Origin: an uncultured Collinsella sp.
Lineage (GTDB): Bacteria > Actinomycetota > Coriobacteriia > Coriobacteriales > Coriobacteriaceae
Reading direction: 5' to 3'
DNA length: 64,000 nt
Assembly (NCBI GenBank): GCA_900544115.1
Contig: UQTW01000003.1
Span: 1-64,000 of the forward strand
Shown: positions 14,191-20,895 of the stretch, piece by piece
How positions within the stretch are numbered: the stretch's first letter is position 1
Layout of the letters: each line of letters begins with the position of its first letter
Program-made: the position numbers and the translations under genes
The notes under the pieces: model-generated
What the model was told of the DNA's origin: nothing
Databases searched by the model: none
What the model saw: only the letters and a program-made list of their open reading frames with translations

Positions 14191-15080
14191 TGGCCAACGA
14201 CTTCACGGTTTTCGCCAGCTCGATAGCCGAGCTCTACGACGATTACGATCCGAACGACCCCGAGGACATGAGGGAGCGCATGATGCTCGCGGACGCGGTG
14301 CTCATGTACGGCCTCCACGGGGTCGAGATCGAGCTGCCCAAGAGCGTCAAAAGGGCCTTCAAGGGACTCAAGAACGCCATCGACAACTCCAAGAACAAGC
14401 GCGAGCAGGCCAAGAAGGGCGGCAGGCCGCGCAAGGCCAAGGCCGAGCCGGAGCCCGAACCCGAGCCTGAGCAAAAACCCGAAACCGAGGTTTCCGAAAG
14501 CGAAAACCTAGGTTTTGAAAACGGGAAACCTAGGTTTACCGAACCCGAAACCGAGGTTTCCGAAAGCGAAAACCCTAACCTAACCTGTCCTAGCTTAGCT
14601 TTACCTAGCCTAGCTTGTGTTGATGGTACGCGCGCCACCACCACCGAGGGTTTCGAGCCTCCGACGCTCGAGGAGTGCCGCACGTACTTCGCCGCCAACT
14701 GCATCAGCGGCGACCCCGACAAGTTCTGGGCGCACTACGAGTCGCAGGGCTGGATCCGCTCGAGCGGGATGCCCGTGACCTCGCTCAAGGCAGCGGCGAT
14801 GCTGTGGAACAGCAAGCAGAAGCAGCTCGACGCCGAGGCCCACGCCCGAGGCAAGCCGACCGACGCCGAGATTCAAGCCGCCACGTTCAAGCCGACGAGG
14901 ACGCCCGAGCAGACGATGGCGGAGCTCGAGCGCAGGTGGCGTGAGGAATATCCGGGCATCGACCCGGCGAAGGTGAAGGCCCCGAGAGGGACGACCGCCG
15001 ACCCGGTGGCGCTCAAGGCGTACCAGGACGCGCGGCGTCTGCTTGATGCGAGGGCCGCATGCGAGAGGAGGGCGTCATGA
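14190..15080 (+). CDS. Phage replication protein (DUF6291/replisome-organiser-like)
   Basis: 296 residues. The first about 85 residues (MANDFTVFASSIAELYDDYD ... KNAIDNSKNKREQAKKGGRP) resemble the N-terminal domain of phage replication initiators. The middle (about 90-150) is low complexity and is encoded by repeats. The C-terminal part (PPTLEECRTYFAANCISGDP, FWAHYESQGWIRSSGMPV, LKAAAMLWNSKQ) matches the helical domain seen at the ends of such proteins. The gene contains a repeat-rich A+T-richer stretch (14477-14620), as in lambda O, whose gene carries the origin. The role in initiation is inferred. Confidence 0.7.
   Translation: MANDFTVFASSIAELYDDYDPNDPEDMRERMMLADAVLMYGLHGVEIELPKSVKRAFKGLKNAIDNSKNKREQAKKGGRPRKAKAEPEPEPEPEQKPETEVSESENLGFENGKPRFTEPETEVSESENPNLTCPSLALPSLACVDGTRATTTEGFEPPTLEECRTYFAANCISGDPDKFWAHYESQGWIRSSGMPVTSLKAAAMLWNSKQKQLDAEAHARGKPTDAEIQAATFKPTRTPEQTMAELERRWREEYPGIDPAKVKAPRGTTADPVALKAYQDARRLLDARAACERRAS
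14477..14620. other. Candidate phage replication origin within the replication gene
   Basis: A 32-bp direct repeat lies at 14477-14508 and 14543-14574. Between the copies are two palindromes, aaaacctaggtttt (14503-14516) and aaacctaggttt (14526-14537). A run of cctagc/cttagct words and lower GC follows (14575-14620). Iterons plus an AT-richer stretch inside an initiator gene resemble lambdoid origins. Confidence 0.5.
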
Positions 15081-15319
15081 GCTTGGACGCCGAGAGGAGC
15101 GAGAACATGGGCAGACCCGAGGGGTTCGCCGACATCTACGACGACGGGCCGCGCAGCGCCCGCTGCGAGACGTGCGGGTTCTGCGCCGTGAGCGAGGCGG
15201 TCATGACGGCGTCCGGCGAGGGCCGCAAGCGGTACACGTGCATGCGCTGCCCCGACTTCGTGCACACCACGCAGGGGCTCGCTAGGTGCAACTACTGGGA
15301 GGCGCGACATGAGGGCTGA
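15077..15319 (+). CDS. Small Cys-rich protein, 80 aa
   Basis: Cys residues occur as CETCGFCAV and CMRCPDF with a final CNYW, probably a zinc ribbon. The ATG at 15077 overlaps the previous stop (ATGA) after GAGGAGGG. Unknown function. Confidence 0.6.
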   Translation: MSLDAERSENMGRPEGFADIYDDGPRSARCETCGFCAVSEAVMTASGEGRKRYTCMRCPDFVHTTQGLARCNYWEARHEG

Positions 15320-15542
15320 GTCGCGGGACATGCGAGGGGGCAACGTGCTCGTGTGCCGTCAGTGCGGCAGGCGGTTCCGCGCGAGGGGCGCGCACCAGCG
15401 GTACTGCTGCGGCTGGTGCGAGAACGTGGCTCACAGGAACGAGAGCAAGCGACCCGTGGACGTGTACCTCGGGACGAGGAGCGAGTTGGGCCGCGAGGTC
15501 AACGCCATGCGCGCCGCGCTGGCTGAGGGGAGACGAATCTGA
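15309..15542 (+). CDS. Small zinc-ribbon protein, 77 aa
   Basis: Contains CRQCGRRFRARGAHQRYCCG followed by WCENVAHRNESK, a treble-clef/zinc-finger layout close to that in some HNH or DUF-type phage proteins. It overlaps the previous gene by 11 nt. Confidence 0.6.
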   Translation: MRAESRDMRGGNVLVCRQCGRRFRARGAHQRYCCGWCENVAHRNESKRPVDVYLGTRSELGREVNAMRAALAEGRRI

Positions 15543-15658
15543 TGCGGGACGGTTACAAGTTCGAGTTCGGGGCGCTCGATGAGCCGGACGCACCCAAGGT
15601 GCAGGCGCTCAAGCCGCTCGAGGAGGCGGCCGAGGTATACGGCGCTTGGCAGGATTGA
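15542..15658 (+). CDS. Small protein, 38 aa
   Basis: MRDGYKFEFGALDEPDAPKV and an acidic helical end. ATG overlaps the preceding stop by one base. No family recognised. Confidence 0.4.
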   Translation: MRDGYKFEFGALDEPDAPKVQALKPLEEAAEVYGAWQD

Positions 15659-15664
15659 GACGAC

Positions 15665-15844
15665 ATGCGCCTCAGCCCGATCATGACGGCGCGCAGGGTG
15701 TACCGCCAGAACCTTATCGACGAGTGCATGGACGTGGTCCAGGCGGTCGTCAGCCTGCTCGACGCCGAGGGGTTCACGCAGGAGGACGTGGACGCGGCAA
15801 TCGAGCGCTGCAACGAGAGGAACCGAGAGAGGGGACGTTTGTGA
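15665..15844 (+). CDS. Small helical protein, 59 aa
   Basis: Two predicted helices (VYRQNLIDECMDVVQAVVSL and EDVDAAIERCNERNRERGR). The stop overlaps the next start (GTGATG). Unknown function. Confidence 0.45.
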   Translation: MRLSPIMTARRVYRQNLIDECMDVVQAVVSLLDAEGFTQEDVDAAIERCNERNRERGRL

Positions 15845-16152
15845 TGGAGACTTTGGAGCAGATCAAGGCCGACGCGGTCGAGGTGTTCCATTTTGACCGC
15901 GAGTGCAGGCCGCAGGACAGGGCGCACGCCTATCTGGGGAAGTACCGCGTCAGGCGCGGCTACAACGACACGGCGATGCAGGTCGCGGTGACCGACATGA
16001 TCGAGCGCGCCTACGAGGCGGGAAGGGCGGAGGTCGCCGACGCGAGCCTCGTGCAGAACCTGCGCCGCCAGCTGACGAGCATCGAGGCGACCGTCGGGGA
16101 TGCCATCGACCTGCTCGACGAGAGCGTAGGGGGGGCGGACTGCGATGAGTGA
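15844..16152 (+). CDS. Hypothetical early protein, 102 aa
   Basis: Helical and acidic (METLEQIKADAVEVFHFDRE; MQVAVTDMIERAYEAGRAEV; QLTSIEATVGDAIDLLDESV). Overlaps the next gene by 8 nt. No domain recognised. Confidence 0.5.
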   Translation: METLEQIKADAVEVFHFDRECRPQDRAHAYLGKYRVRRGYNDTAMQVAVTDMIERAYEAGRAEVADASLVQNLRRQLTSIEATVGDAIDLLDESVGGADCDE

Positions 16153-16450
16153 CTCGAGGGTCGGCGGCTACCCGATGGGGGTGACCGATGCCGCCATCGA
16201 GCGCCACTTCGGCGGGGCCTGCGAGCCTCGGATGTGCGGGAACTGCAGGCACTTCTGCGGCAGCGACATCCACGTCGACTACGGCTACTGCCACCTCGAG
16301 TTCGAGCGCGCCTACGACGCGGAGGCGCCTGACCGCAAGGAAGGGTTCTGGCGCCTGGCGAAGTGGGCCGTGGCGTGGCTCATGGAGAACCTGCTGTACT
16401 GCGAGGACGAGTGCGGCGAGTGCCGCGACTACGAGGAGTTTGGGCTATGA
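16145..16450 (+). CDS. Cys-rich hypothetical protein, 101 aa
   Basis: The cysteines MCGNCRHFCGS, GYCHLEFERA and CEDECGECRDYEEF suggest a structural metal site. Overlaps both neighbours. Unknown function. Confidence 0.55.
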   Translation: MSDSRVGGYPMGVTDAAIERHFGGACEPRMCGNCRHFCGSDIHVDYGYCHLEFERAYDAEAPDRKEGFWRLAKWAVAWLMENLLYCEDECGECRDYEEFGL

Positions 16451-16839
16451 ATATCGACATCAAGACCGCCGACGGCGCGGACATCGAGCTTGGCGGGACG
16501 TATTACGACGAGAAGGGCACCCGTTATCGCGTGACCGGTATCAGGGTCCCCGACCATCAAGCTCTCGCTAAATCGAAGCTCTACTGCATCAAGGAAGGAA
16601 GCGGCCCCGTATTGACGAATCCAGGCAGTCTCTATCTTGTCTCGCCTGACAGCCTAGAGAGGCTGAGAGACGATCTGGACAGGTTTGTCCGCAACCAAAA
16701 TGGGACCGTCTGCTCGTATCTCAATCGAGAGAGAAGGGATTGCGATGGTTGTAAGTTCAAGGACCATTTCTACTGCGTCGACGCCTTGGTGCAAGACGTC
16801 ACGGCACGCGTTCACTGTCTGTGCGGTGATGGCAAATGA
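16447..16839 (+). CDS. Hypothetical protein, 130 aa, paralogue of the next gene
   Basis: The N-terminal half is beta-rich (IELGGTYYDEKGTRYRVTGI). The C-terminal half has SLERLRDDL, then spaced cysteines CSYLNRERRDCDGCKFKDHF and CVDALVQDV. The same Leu/Asp-Leu-Cys pattern occurs in the following gene, suggesting tandem duplication and divergence. The ATG overlaps the upstream stop. Confidence 0.55.
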   Translation: MNIDIKTADGADIELGGTYYDEKGTRYRVTGIRVPDHQALAKSKLYCIKEGSGPVLTNPGSLYLVSPDSLERLRDDLDRFVRNQNGTVCSYLNRERRDCDGCKFKDHFYCVDALVQDVTARVHCLCGDGK

Positions 16840-17240
16840 TTGAGCTGCCAAAAGATGGCGAGGGGCGAGAGATTCCGCTGGACACCGAGGTTCTGTACGA
16901 CAGCTGCGAAACAAAGGTAAGCGTGAAGGAGTTTCTCTCCAGAACGTTGGTAGAGAGCCAGAAAACCGAATGGACGATTAAAGCCGCGTACGAAGGCAAC
17001 CTGTACTACAACAGCTTCAAGCCGAAGAACATGCACCTCACACAGCCCGACACTTGGAAGAGGCTGCTTGAGGACTTGAGCGAGGCAGGTGACGCGCGGT
17101 ATTACGAGGCTTGCGCCTACTTCCACAGAGACAAAGACGAAGGTGGCTGTGTATCGTGCCCAGGTGGCGAGGACGGCTGCGCTCGAATTGCCATGCGCGA
17201 CATCGCATCACGCATCCGCAAGCTGAGGGGTGAGGACTGA
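16836..17240 (+). CDS. Hypothetical protein, 134 aa, paralogue of the preceding gene
   Basis: Shares the plan of its neighbour: beta-rich front (MIELPKDGEGREIPLDTEVL), then TWKRLLEDLSEA and spaced cysteines CAYFHRDKDEGGCVSCPGGE, ending MRDIASRIRKLRGED. Likely metal-binding. Four-nt overlap with the upstream gene. Confidence 0.55.
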   Translation: MIELPKDGEGREIPLDTEVLYDSCETKVSVKEFLSRTLVESQKTEWTIKAAYEGNLYYNSFKPKNMHLTQPDTWKRLLEDLSEAGDARYYEACAYFHRDKDEGGCVSCPGGEDGCARIAMRDIASRIRKLRGED

Positions 17241-17524
17241 TGAAGCGCCAAAAGACGGTAGAGGTCTACACGTGTGACTGCTGCGGAGCAGAGATCGACG
17301 ACAAGGCAAATGCGAGCATCACCGTTCGATGCAATGGCGAGATCTATTACGAGTGGTGGGCCAAAGGCGATTATTGCGAACGCTGCGCAGACATGTTGAT
17401 AAACGCGATCATCGACGCGATTCCAGTGCCAGAGCGTTATGAGGATAAGTTTCGCGATCATGATGCGTGTGTCGAGTGCGAGGTTGGTCTGATTAACGAC
17501 CAGCGTGAGTTGGGAAGTGAGTGA
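17240..17524 (+). CDS. Small zinc-ribbon protein, 94 aa
   Basis: Cysteine pairs CDCCGAEIDDK and YCERCADML form a zinc-ribbon-like frame; CVECEVGL follows. Start overlaps the previous stop. Unknown function. Confidence 0.55.
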   Translation: MKRQKTVEVYTCDCCGAEIDDKANASITVRCNGEIYYEWWAKGDYCERCADMLINAIIDAIPVPERYEDKFRDHDACVECEVGLINDQRELGSE

Positions 17525-17526
17525 AT

Positions 17527-18018
17527 ATGGGCGATTGTACTTACTGCGGCAAGCGAAGAATCAACTTCAACCAGGATGAAGACTACACGATGCGCATCGA
17601 GAACAATGACCGCGGAGATTACGTCATTGTGACCGGCGAGTTGATGATTGACAGCATCCCGATCAGCTTCTGCCCGTTCTGCGGACGCGACCTTCACAAA
17701 GAAGGTGGACCAATGACGACACACCGACTCAAGGTCTTTGTCAAATACGCCGACGCAATCATGAACGGCACCAAGACGTTCGAGATCCGCAAGAACGACC
17801 GGGGTTACGAGGTCGGCGACAAGATCGTATTCGACGTTGTCACGAACGAAGGCTACGATCAGGAGCGAGCAGGTATCGGCCTCGGGTATGACGCTGTACG
17901 CCGTTCGGTGCTACCGGTGCGGCGCAGATGGCCCGAAGGTCTACTCGTACGGTGGAGAAGACCAGAACCTTGCGAAGGAGACGGCTGCGGTCTTTTGGAA
18001 CGGGAGGGCAAGCGATGA
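17527..18018 (+). CDS. Composite gene: zinc-ribbon protein fused to DUF3850 fragment, then out-of-frame tail
   Basis: From ATG at 17527, residues about 1-60 are a complete-looking zinc-ribbon protein (CTYCGKRRI ... SFCPFCGRDLHKEG). Translation then runs without a stop into MTTHRLKVFVKYADAIMNGT and TFEIRKNDRGYEVGDKIVFD, which is the first half of a DUF3850/ASCH-like domain. After that the sequence becomes Arg-rich nonsense, because the DNA there encodes a Lar-like protein in another frame (17888-18046). A deletion joining two formerly separate genes is the simplest reading. GGGAAG lies 9 nt before the ATG. Confidence 0.5.
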   Translation: MGDCTYCGKRRINFNQDEDYTMRIENNDRGDYVIVTGELMIDSIPISFCPFCGRDLHKEGGPMTTHRLKVFVKYADAIMNGTKTFEIRKNDRGYEVGDKIVFDVVTNEGYDQERAGIGLGYDAVRRSVLPVRRRWPEGLLVRWRRPEPCEGDGCGLLEREGKR

Positions 18019-18046
18019 GGGCGACGACCGATTACGTGCTCAATAG
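17888..18046 (+). CDS. Lar-like (restriction alleviation family) C-terminal fragment
   Basis: This frame encodes VRCYRCGADGPKVYSYGGED then AVFWNGRASDEGDD, matching the second half of Lar-like zinc proteins (second Cys pair, then A-x-x-xWN). The first Cys pair is missing and no good ribbon start or ribosome-binding site is visible, so it may be a remnant of a gene truncated by the fusion with the DUF3850 region. Confidence 0.4.
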   Translation: MTLYAVRCYRCGADGPKVYSYGGEDQNLAKETAAVFWNGRASDEGDDRLRAQ

Positions 18047-18239
18047 GACGGCCATCCAACACTATCTGATTGACCACGATCTCACGCAAGGCGATTTCTC
18101 CAAGACGCTCGGCATCTCGACTTCATATTTCAGCGAGCTGTTGAACGGTCGTAAGAGCATTTCACTGAGCATTCTATTTTCCATTGCCGAAGAGACGGGC
18201 GTAGACATACACGAGCTCGTGATAGAGGTGGGCGAATGA
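18015..18239 (+). CDS. XRE family HTH regulator, 74 aa
   Basis: LIDHDLTQGDFSKTLGISTS then YFSELLNGRKSIS is a complete XRE helix-turn-helix, followed by LFSIAEETGVDIHELVIEV. Located near the end of the early operon, it could control the early-to-late switch. ATG at 18015 follows GGGAGGGCAAGCG. Confidence 0.75.
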   Translation: MRATTDYVLNRTAIQHYLIDHDLTQGDFSKTLGISTSYFSELLNGRKSISLSILFSIAEETGVDIHELVIEVGE

Positions 18240-18610
18240 TTAGCGACGAGAAGCGCCGCGAGATAGCCGGAAACCTCCGCTACTGCGCCGAGATGTGCCA
18301 CAGCACCGGTGTCCTAGACTCGGACGTTCTGAACGCGCTTGACATTCATTGTGGCGATACCGACGGCGTGTCTAGCGCATACGACGTCGAGAAGCTCGCC
18401 GACCTCATTGACCGCCCGACCTGCCACGACCTTGTCGAGCACAAGCAGGATCCGTTCATCCCGGGCAAGCGGATGGTCGACGGCTACTTCCACTGCTCCG
18501 GCTGCGGATGGGACGGACAGATCTGGGAGCATATCGGCTTCGGGGACATGCTGGCGTACGAGGCCGTCCATTGCCCGAAGTGCGGGGCGATAATCGAGCG
18601 CTGTGCGTGA
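18236..18610 (+). CDS. Hypothetical zinc-ribbon protein, 124 aa
   Basis: An N-terminal helical half (KRREIAGNLRYCAEMCHSTG; VEKLADLIDRPTC) and a C-terminal ribbon (YFHCSGCGWDGQIWEH ... VHCPKCGAIIERC). The N-terminal layout recurs in phage proteins of gut Gram-positives. Overlaps the previous gene by 4 nt. Confidence 0.6.
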   Translation: MISDEKRREIAGNLRYCAEMCHSTGVLDSDVLNALDIHCGDTDGVSSAYDVEKLADLIDRPTCHDLVEHKQDPFIPGKRMVDGYFHCSGCGWDGQIWEHIGFGDMLAYEAVHCPKCGAIIERCA

Positions 18611-18663
18611 GGTGGTCCCCGGCGCTTGGTATGGTAGCCGAAGCAAACCGAGCGCGAGGGGGT

Positions 18664-19101
18664 ATGCGAATGGCGTGTAGGCCACCTGTAGGAGATGGGC
18701 CAAAAGGCCCATCTACAAAGTCAACACATCATCCTTTGGCGAGGGAGTGGGCGCTCCGCAAGGGGCGCTCCTCCTATGTGCTTTGGTCGGACGAGATGGT
18801 GCGCGCCATGCAGGCGCACCCGGAGCGGACGGCGGCGGAGATCGCGGCGGAGCTGAGGGTGACGCCGAGCGCCGTGAGGCACGCGCGGCAGCGCTACGGG
18901 CGTTTCCCGTCGAGGGTGGACGGTCTGTGCATCGTATGCGACGCGCGGCCCGTGTTCACGACCTCGGCGCAGGCTAAGGCGTGGAGACTGTGCAAGGGAT
19001 GCTATCTGGCGGAGCGGAAGAGACGGCTCGAGGAAGAGGCGGAGAGCAACCGCATCCGCCAGGCCGCGCACAGACGGCAGAAGCTGGACGGAGACGCCTG
19101 A
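18664..19101 (+). CDS. HTH plus zinc-knuckle regulator candidate, 145 aa
   Basis: Residues about 40-80 (WSDEMVRAMQAHPERTAAEI then AAELRVTPSAVRHARQRYGR) form a helix-turn-helix. CIVCDARPVFTTS ... RLCKGCYLAERKRR is a likely zinc site followed by a basic helix. Its position as the last gene before the terminator and terminase suggests a late-gene regulator, but that is inference. The start at 18664 follows GAGGGGGT; the first about 30 residues span a perfect hairpin (18693-18714), so a later start (for example ATG 18796) is possible. Confidence 0.55.
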   Translation: MRMACRPPVGDGPKGPSTKSTHHPLAREWALRKGRSSYVLWSDEMVRAMQAHPERTAAEIAAELRVTPSAVRHARQRYGRFPSRVDGLCIVCDARPVFTTSAQAKAWRLCKGCYLAERKRRLEEEAESNRIRQAAHRRQKLDGDA

Positions 19102-19150
19102 GAGGCTGGCCGAGGCAATCGGAATCAAGCCGACCAAGATCGAGTAGCCG

Positions 19151-19181
19151 AAAGGCCCCGGGAAACCGGGGCCTTTTCTTT
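19151..19181 (+). terminator. Rho-independent terminator ending the early operon
   Basis: An 11-bp perfect stem (aaaggccccgg / ccggggccttt) with GAAA loop and T-rich tail. Confidence 0.9.
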
Positions 19182-19255
19182 AAACGTTACCCCCTTTTTA
19201 CGCTCGTGGGCAAACGCACGCGCTTGTCCACGTGCGTAAAAAGGTGGGAACGTTT
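19182..19255. other. 74-nt long inverted repeat before terminase; cos-site candidate
   Basis: Two 32-nt arms (19182-19213 and 19224-19255) pair at 28 of 32 positions around the 10-nt centre acgcacgcgc. The structure starts one base after the early terminator and ends 40 nt before the small terminase gene, the usual place of cos. A GC-rich central decamer flanked by dyads resembles cohesive-end sites of actinobacterial phages with about 10-nt overhangs. Alternative: a structured RNA leader of the late operon. Confidence 0.55.
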
Positions 19256-19295
19256 GCGTTTCCATAGGGCTATCTACCAGCGGAAACGTGATTTT

Positions 19296-19691
19296 GTGGC
19301 GGGAAAAGGGCGTGAAAAACTGACCAAGGAGGGCATCGAGGATGCCGTCCGCCTGTGCCGTGCCGGAATGACCGACAGGGACATCGCCGCATATCTCGGG
19401 GTCGCACGCGAGACATACAGCCGCTGGATCAACCACCCTAGAACAGACAATCAGCGTCAACTGTGTCACGTTCTAAAAAAGGCCGAGGTCGAGCGCAAGG
19501 CGACGCTCGTGGGCCGCATCATGGACGCGAGCGGCGACAGCTGGCAGGCGGCGGCGTGGCTTTTGGAGCGCAAGTACCCGCAGGAGTACGCCAAGGCGCA
19601 GCGCATCATGGACACCACCGACACGGCGGTGCTCAAGGCCGCCAAGGAGCTGGTTCTGTCCGTGCCGTCCTCAATCGGCGGGGACGAGTAG
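19296..19691 (+). CDS. terS: Terminase small subunit
   Basis: 131 residues from GTG at 19296 (VAGKGREKLTKEGIEDAVRL). An N-terminal HTH (CRAGMTDRDIAAYLGVARET, YSRWIN) binds the packaging site; a helical oligomerisation part follows (EVERKATLVGRIMDASGDSW, QAAAWLLERKYPQEY). Length and position directly before the large terminase gene fit. The start is the least certain part: the frame is open further upstream through the inverted repeat, but only downstream codons look protein-like. Confidence 0.85.
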   Translation: MAGKGREKLTKEGIEDAVRLCRAGMTDRDIAAYLGVARETYSRWINHPRTDNQRQLCHVLKKAEVERKATLVGRIMDASGDSWQAAAWLLERKYPQEYAKAQRIMDTTDTAVLKAAKELVLSVPSSIGGDE

Positions 19692-19694
19692 CCG

Positions 19695-20891
19695 ATGCCG
19701 CTCACGAGGATGCAGCGCGAGTACCTCGCCAACTGCACGCACCGCTACAACGTGAAGTGCGGGGCGACGGGCTCGGGCAAGAGCTACGTCGACATAGCCG
19801 TGACCATACCGCAGAGGCTTCTCGCCATGAGGGGCGAGGGGCTGGCGGTGATGATCGGGAACACCCGCTCGACGCTCGAGCGCAACATCCTCGAGCCGAT
19901 GCGCTCACTCTACAGCGAAGACGTCGTCAGCCAGATCGGGCGGGACAACACGGCCCAGATTTTCGGTCGCAAGGTCTACTGCCTCGGGGCGGATAAGAAG
20001 ACAAGCGTATCCAAGATTCAGGGCGCCACGTTCGAGTGGGTCTACGGCGACGAGGTCGCCACGTGGAGCGAAGACGTGTTCCAGATGCTCAAGAGCCGCC
20101 TGCGCTGCGAGCACAGCCGCTTCGACGGCACCTGCAACCCCGACAGCCCGAACCACTGGTTCAAACGGTTCCTCGACGGCGACAGCGACATCTACAGGCA
20201 GGACTACACGATCTGGGACGGTGCGCTGGCACCGGATGTCATCGAGGCCCTCATCAAGGACTACGGCAGCGGCGTGTACTACGACCGCTACATCTTGGGC
20301 AAGTGGACGCTGGCCGAGGGCCTGGTCTACCCCGAGTGGGAGGGTGCCCTCGAGAGCCGATATACGGGCAGCGCCGCCAAGTACGCGGTGTCTTGCGACT
20401 ACGGCACGCAGAACGCCTTCGCGGCGCTGCTGTGGGCGTTTGACGGCAAGGTGTGGCACGTGGTGGACGAGTACCGCTACTCGGGCCGCGACACGGGGCA
20501 CCAGAAGACGGACGCCGACTATGTGGCCGACATGGCCGACTTCGTGCGCGGGCTGAGCAAGGCGCCCAAGTTCATCATCGACCCGAGCGCCACGAGCTTC
20601 ATCGCCGCGATGCGGCAGGCCGGGTTCAAGACCAAAAATGGGCGCAACGACGTCGCGGACGGCATACGAGAGACGGATGTGTGCCTGGGCAACGGCACAG
20701 TGCGTATCTCCGACGCCTGCGCAGGGCTGATAGGCGAGCTCGGCGGCTACTGCTGGGACGCCAAGGCGGACGGCGACAGGCCCGTCAAGGTCGAGGACCA
20801 CAGCTGCGACGCGCTCCGTTACGGCGTGGCAACACTGCGCATGTACAAGCCTGCGAAAGAGCAGGTAAACCCATTCTTTGGAGGGAGGTAG
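19695..20891 (+). CDS. terL: Terminase large subunit
   Basis: 398 residues. ATPase half: Walker A-like CGATGSGKSYVDIAV, Walker B/hinge ATFEWVYGDEVATW, and DGTCNPDSPNHWFKRFL. Nuclease half: VSCDYGTQNAFAALLWAFDG, FIIDPSATSFIAAMRQAG and DHSCDALRYGV carry the metal-binding acidic residues of the RNase H-like domain. It cuts concatemers and pumps DNA into proheads through the portal. Slightly short but complete for the PBSX/Terminase_3 type. Starts 3 nt after the small-subunit stop. Confidence 0.95.
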   Translation: MPLTRMQREYLANCTHRYNVKCGATGSGKSYVDIAVTIPQRLLAMRGEGLAVMIGNTRSTLERNILEPMRSLYSEDVVSQIGRDNTAQIFGRKVYCLGADKKTSVSKIQGATFEWVYGDEVATWSEDVFQMLKSRLRCEHSRFDGTCNPDSPNHWFKRFLDGDSDIYRQDYTIWDGALAPDVIEALIKDYGSGVYYDRYILGKWTLAEGLVYPEWEGALESRYTGSAAKYAVSCDYGTQNAFAALLWAFDGKVWHVVDEYRYSGRDTGHQKTDADYVADMADFVRGLSKAPKFIIDPSATSFIAAMRQAGFKTKNGRNDVADGIRETDVCLGNGTVRISDACAGLIGELGGYCWDAKADGDRPVKVEDHSCDALRYGVATLRMYKPAKEQVNPFFGGR

Positions 20892-20895
20892 CGGC

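Noticed and set aside
14478..14580. CRISPR-like array in the replication gene repeats
   Set aside because: Only two copies of a 32-bp repeat, inside a coding frame, no spacers of constant size and no cas genes.
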